Below are positions 36,055-44,848 of a stretch of 64,000 nt of DNA, piece after piece. The DNA comes from Runella salmonicolor. GTDB lineage: Bacteria > Bacteroidota > Bacteroidia > Cytophagales > Spirosomataceae. How positions within the stretch are numbered: the stretch's first letter is position 1; each line of letters opens with the position of its first letter. Made by a program: the position numbers and the translations under genes. The stretch lies in contig NZ_JAMZEL010000002.1 of assembly GCF_024158025.1 (NCBI RefSeq), positions 682,001 through 746,000 on the forward strand, read 5' to 3'. A model generated the notes under the pieces. It made no database searches. It was not told where the DNA came from and worked only from the letters and a program-made list of their open reading frames with translations.

Positions 36055-36954
36055 TTATACTGCTTTAAAGATGCCGTCCATTTTTTGACTGATGACTTCC
36101 AGTCGCTTTCGGTCGCCGCCGGGCACTTCTGCCGAAGCCCAGCCTGAATAACCAATTTTGGCGAGGGCTTGGTTGACCACGGGCCAATTGCAATCTCCTT
36201 CCAACAACTCCACGTTAAAACCTTTCCAGAGGCCTTCGTCCTGTTGTTTTTTACGGCTAAACTCCTTGATGTCAATCTTCATGATGCGTTTGCCGAGTGC
36301 TTCAATCCAATGCTCAGGCCAGCCGTAACGAAGGATATTGCCCACGTCAAAGTACCAGCCTACTAGCGGGTGATTGATTTCGTCTACGTAACGCGCCGCT
36401 TCAAGGGGACTAATCAGGAAGTTGTTCCAAACGTTTTCGAGCGCAATTTTGATGCCCGTTTTTTCGGCAATCGGAATCAATTTACGAATCTCAGCCTGCG
36501 AACGCTCGTAGGCATCTTTGTAGCTTGTACCTTCATTGACCACACCAGGCACCAACAGTACCGTAGTACCGCCGTACATTTTGCAATCATAAAGGGATTT
36601 TTCCATTGCCTTCGAGCACACCTCCCGCACTTTAGGGTCGGCACTCGACAACGGCGATTTCCAGTGCGCAGAGTTGACTACTCCTGGCAGTTCTAGACCA
36701 GTTTTGTCGCGAGCTTCCAATATTTCTTTGGGGTCAATATCGTTGGGGGAATCCAGCTCAACACCGTCAAAACCAAGGTCTTTCAGGAGTTTAAATTTGT
36801 CGAGCACGGAAAGCTTTTCGGTCACCATTCCGTATTTCAGGCTCTTCTTAATCAGCGGTGGTGCCACGGGAGAAGCCTGCACAAACGTATCTACGCCTAT
36901 TACCGCCGCCGAGGCTGCAACGGCAGTATTTTTGATAAATGTTCTTCTTTGCAT
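36055..36954 (-). CDS. Sugar phosphate isomerase/epimerase family protein with Tat-like signal
   Basis: Xylose-isomerase-like TIM barrel (AP_endonuc_2). An N-terminal RRTFIKNTAVAASAAVIG is a Tat-type signal, so the enzyme is probably periplasmic. Metal-binding barrel residues are suggested by GFDGVELDSP, IALENVWNNFLISP and VGWYFDVGNILRYG, and the C-terminal SAEVPGGDR. Length 299 aa. The Gfo/Idh/MocA oxidoreductase gene lies directly upstream with the same kind of signal, a pairing seen in Bacteroidota sugar-oxidation (3-keto-glycoside) pathways; that pathway is an inference here. Confidence 0.9.
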   Translation of the reverse strand: MQRRTFIKNTAVAASAAVIGVDTFVQASPVAPPLIKKSLKYGMVTEKLSVLDKFKLLKDLGFDGVELDSPNDIDPKEILEARDKTGLELPGVVNSAHWKSPLSSADPKVREVCSKAMEKSLYDCKMYGGTTVLLVPGVVNEGTSYKDAYERSQAEIRKLIPIAEKTGIKIALENVWNNFLISPLEAARYVDEINHPLVGWYFDVGNILRYGWPEHWIEALGKRIMKIDIKEFSRKKQQDEGLWKGFNVELLEGDCNWPVVNQALAKIGYSGWASAEVPGGDRKRLEVISQKMDGIFKAV

Positions 36955-36987
36955 GAGAGAGGTTTTGGTTTATCCGAAAATAAAATA

Positions 36988-37054
36988 TCCGTTAATTGTT
37001 AGCAGTAATCCTTCATCCAATAAGGATAAGTTTTTACAGATAACAACTAACGGA
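36988..37054. repeat. Nested inverted repeat between oxidoreductase and isomerase genes
   Basis: Outer arms TCCGTTAATTGTTA (36988-37001) and TAACAACTAACGGA (37041-37054) pair with one mismatch. Inside them lies a perfect 6-bp stem ATCCTT/AAGGAT (37008-37013, 37022-37027). It may act as a terminator or transcript-stability element between the two genes; there is no long T-run. Confidence 0.55.
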
Positions 37055-37068
37055 CAGTCATTTTAAAT

Positions 37069-38352
37069 TTATATGAAAGGCGTAAAGCCAGGACGAGCCA
37101 CTTCAATTTTTGGAACGGCTGTGTCGAAGCTAACCGAATCAGGGCCGAGTTTTTCGGTTGATTTCATCGCATCTTCCCACGTAATTTTCTTGCCAGTATA
37201 CGCTGCCATGCGGCCCATGATGGCAATCATGGTACTGTTGGCCATCCACTCACCGTTGTTAATGGGCTTGCTATTACGGATAGACGCAAACAATTCGTTG
37301 TGCTCGGTTTGGTACATATCATTTTGCACGCCCGAATATTCCCACGGATTCTGTCCCTCAATTTTGTGCATCGGGCGCGAGCAATTGGCCATCGCCCGGC
37401 CTTTGGTTCCGAAGGTCTCCACTAAATAGCTACGCTCCGTATTTTCTTGCTGACGCGAGAAGTGGAAACCTTTGGCCCCGTTGGGATAATCGTAAGTGAT
37501 GGCAAAGTGGTCAAAAATATGACCAAACAGCGGGTCAACTCGCACCTGACGACCACCCGTTCCGACGGCGCTCACGGGCAAAACATCACCCATGGCCCAC
37601 GACATCATGTCGATGCTGTGCACGGCCTGCTCTACGATATGGTCACCTGCTAACCATGTATAATACATCCAGTTACGCAACTGAAACTCCATGTCTGACC
37701 AACCCGTTTGGCGCGGAAAATTCCAGGCACCACCTGTATAATAGGTATTGTAAATGCTCATTACTTCGCCAATCGAACCATCGTTAATTTTGCCGAATAC
37801 GGCACGTTTTGGCTCGTGGAAACGCCAGCAGAAGCCCGACACAAGCGAGAGGTTTTTCTCTTTGGCGACCTTTGCCAACTCAATAACTTTACGAATACCG
37901 GGCGCGTCAACGGCTACTGGTTTTTCGCAAAAAATATGTTTGCCGGCGTTGATGGCCGCTTCAAGGTGCAACGGACGGAAGAACGGAGGAGTTGCCAATA
38001 AAACCACGTCAACGCCCGAATCAATCACTTTTTGGTAAGCATCAAACCCCACGAATTTACGCTCGTTGTCCACCTTTACTTTATCTCCGTGTACTTTGCG
38101 CAATCCTTCCAAACACGTATCAAAACGCTCGGGGAATATATCGCCGAGGGCGTGTAAAACTACGTTGGAGTCTGCTTTGAGGGCTTGCATCGCTGCGCCA
38201 GAGCCACGGCCGCCGCAACCGATAAGACCCACTTTGAGGGTGTCACTGTTGATGCCCGCAAAAGCACGATTTGGAACAATAATGGATGGAAATGCGGTGC
38301 TTGCAAGGGCCGCTCCTGCTAATTTTAACACATCGCGACGTGAGGTGTTCAT
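37069..38352 (-). CDS. Gfo/Idh/MocA family oxidoreductase with Tat signal
   Basis: NAD(P)-dependent sugar dehydrogenase-like protein. Tat signal SRRDVLKLAGAALASTAFPS, then a Rossmann motif (LKVGLIGCGGRGSGAAMQAL), the family EKPVA motif (HIFCEKPVAVD, about residue 140) and the C-terminal substrate domain (GDHIVEQAVHSIDMMSWAMG). Length 427 aa. Exported Gfo/Idh proteins of this type occur in Bacteroidota and act on glycosides. It lies upstream of the isomerase gene, with the nested inverted repeat in the 114-bp gap. Confidence 0.93.
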   Translation of the reverse strand: MNTSRRDVLKLAGAALASTAFPSIIVPNRAFAGINSDTLKVGLIGCGGRGSGAAMQALKADSNVVLHALGDIFPERFDTCLEGLRKVHGDKVKVDNERKFVGFDAYQKVIDSGVDVVLLATPPFFRPLHLEAAINAGKHIFCEKPVAVDAPGIRKVIELAKVAKEKNLSLVSGFCWRFHEPKRAVFGKINDGSIGEVMSIYNTYYTGGAWNFPRQTGWSDMEFQLRNWMYYTWLAGDHIVEQAVHSIDMMSWAMGDVLPVSAVGTGGRQVRVDPLFGHIFDHFAITYDYPNGAKGFHFSRQQENTERSYLVETFGTKGRAMANCSRPMHKIEGQNPWEYSGVQNDMYQTEHNELFASIRNSKPINNGEWMANSTMIAIMGRMAAYTGKKITWEDAMKSTEKLGPDSVSFDTAVPKIEVARPGFTPFI

Positions 38353-38640
38353 ATAAGTGTGTGTTTAAATGGTTTAGAAAATAGTAAATATACAAAACAA
38401 TGATTTACCGACGATATCCGCCTTACGTATTATTTCAAGGTTTGTACGCTGATTCAAAAATGCTACATTTTTTTTAATAAATAGTAATTAAATAGTAAAT
38501 TATTTTAAATAATGACGTCAAATCCTCCATTTTGTTGAGAATTGGATTTTTTGGCCTTCATTGAAAAATGTCAATGAATCTCTAAATATCAATCGTTGAA
38601 ACCAAGAACGGGCTATTGCAAAACTGAAATCACTTCTTAT
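38353..38640. other. AT-rich intergenic region
   Basis: About 290 bp of AT-rich sequence with repeats of AATAGTAA-type strings near 38485; presumably holds the promoter of the divergent Gfo/Idh gene, but no clear TAnnTTTG box was seen. No RNA gene or ORF of note. Confidence 0.3.
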
Positions 38641-38676
38641 TTTTGGTCAAAAAACCCGACACTCTTGTACGTAAAG

Positions 38677-38888
38677 CGCTATCTCAATTTTGTCATGTCA
38701 TTGATTGGTACAGCTACTGCTTTTTATGTGGGTTTCAAAAACAACCAAGCCCACGGCCGCAACTGAGAAGGCGTATCATTTGGGAGGCAATTACCAATTC
38801 AAGTCGGGCGTTTGGGGCTACGCTCAGGGTACTGGGTGAAGATAATTTGCCCGAAAAAATACAACCTGAATTTGGGATTTTGTTGTAA
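38677..38888 (+). pseudogene. Bestrophin-like channel gene remnant (stop and frameshift)
   Basis: Frame 1 (bases 38695 on) reads SLIGTATAFYVGFKNNQAHGRN, then TGA where bestrophins have Trp (YDRTWEARKIWG), then EG. The match continues in another frame as RRIIWEAITNSSRAFGATLRVL (from about 38770), ending with PEFGILL and a stop at 38888. The conserved GFKNN and IW-A-I-x-N-S-R pattern is characteristic of the bacterial bestrophin/YneE family. Only the middle of the gene survives. It lies just before, and convergent to, the AraC gene of cassette 2. An ATG-started ORF over 38643-38888 is not a real gene. Confidence 0.65.
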
Positions 38889-38905
38889 TATTTAAAGCTA
38901 ACTCC

Positions 38906-39748
38906 CTACGTCTCCACCACGCCAAAGGTGCGTTCGGGCGATTGACCGTCCTGTAGAAAAAAAGCGTTGGGCGTTAAATTGGTAAATTCTTTAAAGTCTC
39001 GCACCAAATGCTGGTAGTCGTAATACCCTAAGTCGATGGCAACACTCAACCAATCCTTGGAAGGTTGGGCGTTTTTAAGTTTCATGGCATTCTCAAAACG
39101 GGCAATTCGGGCATACAACTTGGGACTAACTCCCTCACTTTGAACAAATTGACGATAAAACTGCCGCTGACACAAGCAGGCTTGATCGGCAAGCCAATCC
39201 AAAGAAGCAGTCGAAGGGTTTTGTAGAATATAACGGCTCACTTTATCAATCGGCCGTTCATTCTTTTTTACTTTTTTGATTAAATTCAATAAGAAACATT
39301 CTACTATTTCAATCATTTCGGTGTAATGAACCGCGTAACTCAACCGCTCATTGACTAAGCGTATTTCGGTAGAAAACACCTGCTCTGCATCTAAAAACGT
39401 GTTGGTCAATTCATTGGCAGGAATGCCCGTAAGACGAAACAAGGCTCCAGGCTGAAATTGTACTTGAAATACCATAAAATCCCGCCCTACGTGGCGATTT
39501 GTAACGATAGAATGTTGCCCATACAAGCGCGACCGGGTACTCTGCACCAATTTGCCATCAAAGCCATACTCCACTTTTTCGGGGTCTTTCGGAAAAAAAG
39601 ACAAGCAATTTTCGGCACGAGGCCAATACGATTTTACGGGTAAAACCGCCATCGAGCGCGGAAATTCACAGCCTACAATCTGAAACTGTCTCACGTATTC
39701 ACACAAGGCAGGGCTTGGAAGTCGGTAATCGTAGATGGCCACCATCAT
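38906..39748 (-). CDS. AraC-family regulator (cassette 2)
   Basis: A 280-aa paralogue of the other AraC proteins here. The N-terminal cupin-like domain (YDYRLPSPALCEYVRQFQIVG) and AraC HTH (SLDWLADQACLCQRQFYRQFVQSEGVSPKLYARIARF ... DWLSVAIDLGYYDYQHLVRDFKEFTNLTP) are clear. It starts 15 bp after the cupin gene, so both are probably one transcript from the module at 40342-40393. Likely autoregulated through that promoter (inference). Confidence 0.93.
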   Translation of the reverse strand: MMVAIYDYRLPSPALCEYVRQFQIVGCEFPRSMAVLPVKSYWPRAENCLSFFPKDPEKVEYGFDGKLVQSTRSRLYGQHSIVTNRHVGRDFMVFQVQFQPGALFRLTGIPANELTNTFLDAEQVFSTEIRLVNERLSYAVHYTEMIEIVECFLLNLIKKVKKNERPIDKVSRYILQNPSTASLDWLADQACLCQRQFYRQFVQSEGVSPKLYARIARFENAMKLKNAQPSKDWLSVAIDLGYYDYQHLVRDFKEFTNLTPNAFFLQDGQSPERTFGVVET

Positions 39749-39763
39749 CTGAGCAATTTGGGT

Positions 39764-40312
39764 TTATTTTATCGTTAATCCCGGGCCTAAAATAGTCATT
39801 CCGTGTGCTTTATGAATCTCTTCTGCTTGCTCTTTCGTCGGTGGGGCTTTCAACTCATTCATTGTGAGAAAAAACTCCTCCATTTTACCCGCAGGTTGAA
39901 CGTAATAAATGATTTTGCTTTTTTCAGAGAGTTGTATCCACGTATGAGGAACCTTGCGCGGGGCAAAAACGGTATCTCCTGCTTTCGCCGTAAACTGCTT
40001 ATCGCCTACCTGAAACAAAAAATCTCCTTCGATAATAGAAAAAATCTCGTCTTGTTCGTGATGTACGTGCAAAGAAGGACCCACTTTATCGTTGCCAATA
40101 TACTCAAAAACAGCTAATTGTCCATTTGTATCTTTACCCGAAATTTTAAGGTCGTTTGGGTTAATACCTTTGTAAGGTGTATGAACACCAAAGCGGGCGT
40201 CACCTGCTTTGACCACAAACGGAGGTGTGTTCGTTCTGACCGTTTTCTGGGCTAAAAGAGAAGGAGTTGTTACGCCAGCCACGGCAACGGCCAAGAAGTT
40301 TCTGCGTTTCAT
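39764..40312 (-). CDS. Secreted cupin-domain protein
   Basis: A single-domain cupin of 182 aa with a signal (MKRRNFLAVAVAGVTTPSLLAQ, Tat-like KRRNF). Metal-binding motif 1 is HVHHEQDEIFSIIEGDFLF (His-His-Glu), motif 2 includes FAPRKVPHTW. Exported cupins of this type may be dioxygenases or binding proteins; no substrate can be assigned. First gene of AraC cassette 2. Confidence 0.88.
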   Translation of the reverse strand: MKRRNFLAVAVAGVTTPSLLAQKTVRTNTPPFVVKAGDARFGVHTPYKGINPNDLKISGKDTNGQLAVFEYIGNDKVGPSLHVHHEQDEIFSIIEGDFLFQVGDKQFTAKAGDTVFAPRKVPHTWIQLSEKSKIIYYVQPAGKMEEFFLTMNELKAPPTKEQAEEIHKAHGMTILGPGLTIK

Positions 40313-40341
40313 ATTTGTTTGATTTTAGGTTGTTTATGATG

Positions 40342-40396
40342 CAAAACTCCCCAATCAAACGCAGAAATTGGTGGGAAAAAATGGACATTTTCCCAC
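40342..40396 (-). promoter_or_regulatory. AraC-cassette promoter module 2 (cupin)
   Basis: The -7-like GAGTTTTG (one base off TAnnTTTG) is at 40342-40349, 29 bp before the cupin ATG. The variant element AAAATGTCCATTTTTTCC (minus strand) has its GGACAT core at 40383-40388, exactly 33 bp from the box. Here it is embedded in a 9-bp inverted repeat GTGGGAAAA/TTTTCCCAC (40371-40379, 40388-40396), which could also serve as a terminator for the upstream symporter gene. Confidence 0.58.
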
Positions 40397-40405
40397 AAAC
40401 ACTCA

Positions 40406-41833
40406 CTATTCTTTATCCCATTCATCCGTATTTTTAATCCCCAACTTCTTGGGGCTGAATACAGGATCCAAACCTGCTTTTCGCTGTTGTTCATAATCTT
40501 TAAAGGCTTTGAAAGCAGGTTTTCTGAGCAACAAAATGGCAATAATATTGAGCCACGCCATCATTCCTACGCCAATATCACCCAAGGTCCAGGCCAGTGC
40601 GGCGGTTTTGATAGAACCATAAAAAGTGGCGGCCATAATCATCACTCGGAGCCCGTTTACCAACCATTTATTATCCCCTTTGGAAGACAAATAGCTTAAA
40701 TTGGTTTCGGCAATATAGTAATACGCCATGATGGTCGTAAAAGCAAAAAACAACAGCGAAATCGCCACAAATCCCCCACCCAACGCTGGAAAATGGGTAT
40801 TGACCGCTGCCTGCGTATATTCTGAGCCAATGGCTAAGCCCGGTACATTTTCTACTAAAAAACCACCCGCAGGATTTACAACGTTGTATTTGCCAGTGAA
40901 CAAAATCATGAGCGCCGTGGCGGTACACACAAAAATCGTATCCACATAAACCGAAAACGCCTGCACCAACCCCTGCTTGGCAGGATGGCTAATTTCAGCC
41001 GCTGCTGCCGCATGAGGTGCCGTACCCTGCCCTGCTTCGTTGGAATAAATTCCTCTTTTTACCCCCCACGCTACAGCCATGCCAAAAATACCCGCCAAGG
41101 CGGGCTCCATGTCAAAAGCAGAGCGCAAAATCAGGCTGAACATCGCGGGTACTTTGGTGATATTGAGGCCAATGATGATTAAAGCCATCAAAATATAACC
41201 TCCCGCCATAAACGGCACCACGATTTCGGCCACTTGTCCGATGCGCTTCACACCGCCAAAAATGATGAGTCCCAGCAAAATGGTTATGATACCACCCGTT
41301 ATTTCTACTGGAACATCAAAAGCGATTTTGGCACTCAACGCAATGCTGTTGCTCTGCACACCCGGCAAAAATAAAGCCGTACTCAGAATCGTGGCCACCG
41401 CAAAAAGGGTAGCATACCATTGAATCCCTAATCCTTTTTCGATGTAAAATGCCGGCCCTCCACGGTATTGTCCGTCTTTGACCTGCTTGTAAATTTGTCC
41501 GAGCGTGGCCTCGATAAAAGCCGAGGATGCGCCTAAGAATGCAATGGCCCACATCCAAAAAACAGCCCCTGGCCCTCCCATGGCGATGGCCGTAGCCACC
41601 CCAGCGATGTTTCCGGTGCCAATCCTACCCGAAATCGCAATGGCAAACGCCTGAAACGACGAAACACCTTTGGCTGATGCTTTGCCTCCAAACAACAAAG
41701 TCACCATTTCTTTTACGTAACGTACCTGTAAAAAACGGGTGGCAATCGAGAAGTAAATGCCCGCCCCGAGGCAAAGTAAAATCAGGGCATTGCTCCAAAT
41801 AATGTCATTGACAGCGGTAATAATTTTTTCCAT
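40406..41833 (-). CDS. Alanine or glycine:cation symporter (AGCS family)
   Basis: Na+- or H+-coupled amino-acid importer in the inner membrane, 475 aa with about 11 membrane segments. Family motifs include GRIGTGNIAGVATAIAMGGPGAVFWMW (consensus N-segment of AGCS), FIEATLGQIYK, GGPAFYIEKGLG and NEAGQGTAPHAAAAAEISHPAKQGLVQAF. The strand matches the cupin gene but a hairpin separates them; a 191-bp divergent region precedes the beta-helix gene. Confidence 0.95.
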   Translation of the reverse strand: MEKIITAVNDIIWSNALILLCLGAGIYFSIATRFLQVRYVKEMVTLLFGGKASAKGVSSFQAFAIAISGRIGTGNIAGVATAIAMGGPGAVFWMWAIAFLGASSAFIEATLGQIYKQVKDGQYRGGPAFYIEKGLGIQWYATLFAVATILSTALFLPGVQSNSIALSAKIAFDVPVEITGGIITILLGLIIFGGVKRIGQVAEIVVPFMAGGYILMALIIIGLNITKVPAMFSLILRSAFDMEPALAGIFGMAVAWGVKRGIYSNEAGQGTAPHAAAAAEISHPAKQGLVQAFSVYVDTIFVCTATALMILFTGKYNVVNPAGGFLVENVPGLAIGSEYTQAAVNTHFPALGGGFVAISLLFFAFTTIMAYYYIAETNLSYLSSKGDNKWLVNGLRVMIMAATFYGSIKTAALAWTLGDIGVGMMAWLNIIAILLLRKPAFKAFKDYEQQRKAGLDPVFSPKKLGIKNTDEWDKE

Positions 41834-42024
41834 GAAATTCCTGTGAGATTAGTTGTTAGGTTTAGTTTGTACAGAAGAAAAATTTAAGGTATGGAGTGAA
41901 TCTTGTATTCAAAGAAAAGGATATTAAATGAAAAGCGTGGTAATCTGTCCAAAAAAAGATTGATTACAGTAGAAAAGTTGTATTTCACCTATTTTATGTA
42001 CTACACATTCTGAGAATCCCGTTT

Positions 42025-44403
42025 TTGATTATGCCGGTATTTACCCCAACGTTTGTACGCTTCGTTTTTCTCTTTTTTGTGGTCTTTTCGACGCAATCAG
42101 CAACCGCCCAAGTCACTTTTTATGTGGCTCCCAACGGCAGCGATGCCAACAACGGTATGCTTCAAAAACCGTTCAAAACGCTCACCAAAGCACTATTGGC
42201 GGCCCAACGGGCAAAAGGACAGAAAGCTATTATTCAATTGAGAAAAGGCACTTACTATTTAGATAAAACACTGGTAATTAACGCCGTCGATGCCTTATTT
42301 GAATCACTGGAGATAACAGGTTATAAAAATGAGCCCGTTTTTATTGATGGTGGGCAACCCTTACAACTTGCTTGGAAACCTTCCCAAAACGGCATTTATC
42401 AGGCGGTTGTAGCGCCAAATATTGCATTTGAACAACTTTTTATCGACGGTCAGCAGCAGCAGTTGGCCCGTTATCCTAACTACGATGCCAATGCTCGGGT
42501 TTTTCACGGGACCGCTGCCGATGCAATTTCACCCGAACGCGTCAAAACTTGGAAAAATCCGACTGGTGGGTATGTTCACGCCCTGCACTCGGGCGAATGG
42601 GGCGGGTTTCACTATATTATTACGGGAAAAGACGAAAAAGGAGAATTGAAACTGGAGGGAGGTTGGCAAAACAACCGCCCCGCTCCAATGCACAAACAGT
42701 ACCGTTTCGTCGAAAATATCAGGGAAGAACTGGATGCGCCCGGAGAATGGTTTTTTGATAAAACAAGCCGTATTCTTTATTTCTACCCTCCCCAAAACGT
42801 CAATCTTGGCACCGCTTTGGTGGAAGTGTCCACACTCAAAAATCTCCTCGAACTGAGGGGTATGGCCAACAAGCCCGTCCGTAATGTGCAGCTCAAAAAC
42901 CTGCACTTTGTGCATACTGAGCGCAGTTTTATGGAAACCAAAGAGCCGCTGGTGCGCAGCGATTGGACTTTTTATCGGGGCGGAGCTGTACTTTTTGACG
43001 GCACCGAAAACTGTAAAATCACAGATTGTACATTCTCTGGGCTGGGCGGGAATGCCATTGTGGTAAGCAATTACAACAAATACACCGCCATCAGCGGCTG
43101 CCACATTCACCACATCGGTGCGAGCGCGGTGGCCTTTGTGGGTGACCCAAAAGCGGCACGTTCGCCGTCGTTTAGGTACGAGCTTTCGATTCCGTACGAA
43201 AAATTAGACAAAACGCCCGGCCCACAAACCAACAATTTTCCGCAGGAATGTACGGTCACGGATAACCTGATTCATGACATGGGTCAACTAGAAAAACAGG
43301 CCACAGGGGTCCAAATTGAACTTTCATCCACCATTACAGTCAGCCATAATAGCATTTACAACACCCCACGCGCGGGTATCAACATCGGCGACGGAGCTTG
43401 GGGCGGGCATATTTTGGAGTATAACGACGTATTTAACACGGTCTTGGAAACGGGCGACCACGGCGCTTTTAATTCTTGGGGGCGTGACCGATTCTGGTAC
43501 GCCAATCGCAGGTACATGGACAGCCTCGTGGCGGTGCACCCCGAACTGATTTTGTTAGATGCTCAAAAACAGACCATTATCCGTCACAATCGTTTTCGGT
43601 GCGACCACGGCTGGGACATTGATTTGGACGACGGTTCCTCAAATTATCACATTTACAATAACGTTTGTCTCAACGGTGGGCTCAAACTTCGGGAGGGTTT
43701 TTACCGCAAAGTAGAAAACAATATCATGGTCAACAACTCCTTTCATCCGCATGTGTGGTTTAAAAACAGCGGCGATGAGTTCAGGTATAACATTGTCATG
43801 AAAAAATACTTTCCCATTCAGGTGAAGGATTGGGGCATGAACATTGACCAAAATTTATTCCCAGATTCGGCATCGCTGGCATTGGCCCGTAAAAACAACA
43901 CGGATGCCAAAAGTACCGCAGGCAACCCCGAATTTATCAACGCTTCAGTGGGAGATTATCGGGTAAGCGCCTCCTCTCCTGCCCTGCTCATCGGCTTTAA
44001 GAATTTTTCTATGGCTGACTTTGGGGTACAAAAACCTGAGTTAAAGAAAATTTCTTTACAACCAGTTATTCCAGCGCTTATCAATGCGCAATCGCTTGAC
44101 GACAAGACCTCAACCATCTCATTTTTAGGAGGTACACTCAAAAACATTGAAGGATTAGGCGACCGATCGGCCTACGGATTGCCCGACGAAACGGGCATTC
44201 TCGTAACCTCAACTGGACCAAAAAGTCTTTTGACCCAGTCTGGTTTATTAGAAAAAGACGTAATACGAACCGCAGATGGTAAAGCCGTTAAGAACATCCG
44301 TGCGTTTTTGGATATTTACCAAGAAGTCAATTGGCACGGCAAAATAAACATCGAAATTATTCGAAATCAGCAACCTATGAAGTTGGTATTGCTTCTAAAA
44401 TAA
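42025..44403 (+). CDS. Exported right-handed beta-helix protein with C-terminal PDZ domain
   Basis: 792 aa. A signal peptide (hydrophobic to ATAQ, near residue 30), then FYVAPNGSDANNGMLQKPFKTLTKALLAA, the DUF1565-like start of many parallel beta-helix glycan-active proteins. The beta-helix coils (CKITDCTFSGLGGNAIVVSNYNKYTAISGCHIHHIG; VSHNSIYNTPRAGINIG) span about 200-620. The last ~90 residues (SLLTQSGLLEKDVIRTADGKAVKNIRAFLD) form a PDZ-like domain, rare on such proteins. Likely a periplasmic or outer-membrane polysaccharide-binding or -cleaving protein; substrate unknown. A hairpin follows the stop. Confidence 0.88.
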   Translation: MIMPVFTPTFVRFVFLFFVVFSTQSATAQVTFYVAPNGSDANNGMLQKPFKTLTKALLAAQRAKGQKAIIQLRKGTYYLDKTLVINAVDALFESLEITGYKNEPVFIDGGQPLQLAWKPSQNGIYQAVVAPNIAFEQLFIDGQQQQLARYPNYDANARVFHGTAADAISPERVKTWKNPTGGYVHALHSGEWGGFHYIITGKDEKGELKLEGGWQNNRPAPMHKQYRFVENIREELDAPGEWFFDKTSRILYFYPPQNVNLGTALVEVSTLKNLLELRGMANKPVRNVQLKNLHFVHTERSFMETKEPLVRSDWTFYRGGAVLFDGTENCKITDCTFSGLGGNAIVVSNYNKYTAISGCHIHHIGASAVAFVGDPKAARSPSFRYELSIPYEKLDKTPGPQTNNFPQECTVTDNLIHDMGQLEKQATGVQIELSSTITVSHNSIYNTPRAGINIGDGAWGGHILEYNDVFNTVLETGDHGAFNSWGRDRFWYANRRYMDSLVAVHPELILLDAQKQTIIRHNRFRCDHGWDIDLDDGSSNYHIYNNVCLNGGLKLREGFYRKVENNIMVNNSFHPHVWFKNSGDEFRYNIVMKKYFPIQVKDWGMNIDQNLFPDSASLALARKNNTDAKSTAGNPEFINASVGDYRVSASSPALLIGFKNFSMADFGVQKPELKKISLQPVIPALINAQSLDDKTSTISFLGGTLKNIEGLGDRSAYGLPDETGILVTSTGPKSLLTQSGLLEKDVIRTADGKAVKNIRAFLDIYQEVNWHGKINIEIIRNQQPMKLVLLLK

Positions 44404-44435
44404 AAACTGCCATCGACAAGTGAGGATGGCAGTTT
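44404..44435 (+). terminator. Hairpin after the beta-helix gene
   Basis: Perfect 11-bp stem AAACTGCCATC (44404-44414) with GATGGCAGTTT (44425-44435), 10-nt loop, starting at the stop codon; only three T follow, so a moderate terminator. Confidence 0.6.
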
Positions 44436-44848
44436 CGATCAATACAAACTAAATCTATTTGGGTCACTCACGGAAAACATCTTCCGTTTGGTGTTATCTG
44501 TGAAAACGTTCTGCCATTTTTTAGGAGCCTCCTTCGACCACTTCCCGACAACCTTTTATTGTCTAGTTAAATGAATGAACCACTTTCTCAGAGACATAGA
44601 CCAGAGGAATATATGTATGTTTAGATTAAGAATATCAAACTATTTACGGCGAAATAAAATTAGTACAATGCCCAATTTTTTGTTTCAGAATGGAATTAAA
44701 TTTGGATTAAAATTCAAGAAGTTAAAATTGGCAACCTAGTTTTTCGGTTAGCGCGCGGTACTTAACCCAAAAAAATCATTCTTTAATTCGACGATTCATT
44801 GGATGATTTTTTGGTAACTTACGTTTTCCCAAAAATGTACAACTTCCA
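44436..44848. other. Intergenic region, beta-helix gene to rlmF
   Basis: About 410 bp, AT-rich, presumably with the rlmF promoter. No ORF with coding character, RNA gene, repeat or clear TAnnTTTG box was found. Confidence 0.3.

Noticed and set aside
38643..38888. 81-codon ORF as a small gene
   Set aside because: It reads only the second frame of the bestrophin remnant; the start region is not homologous.
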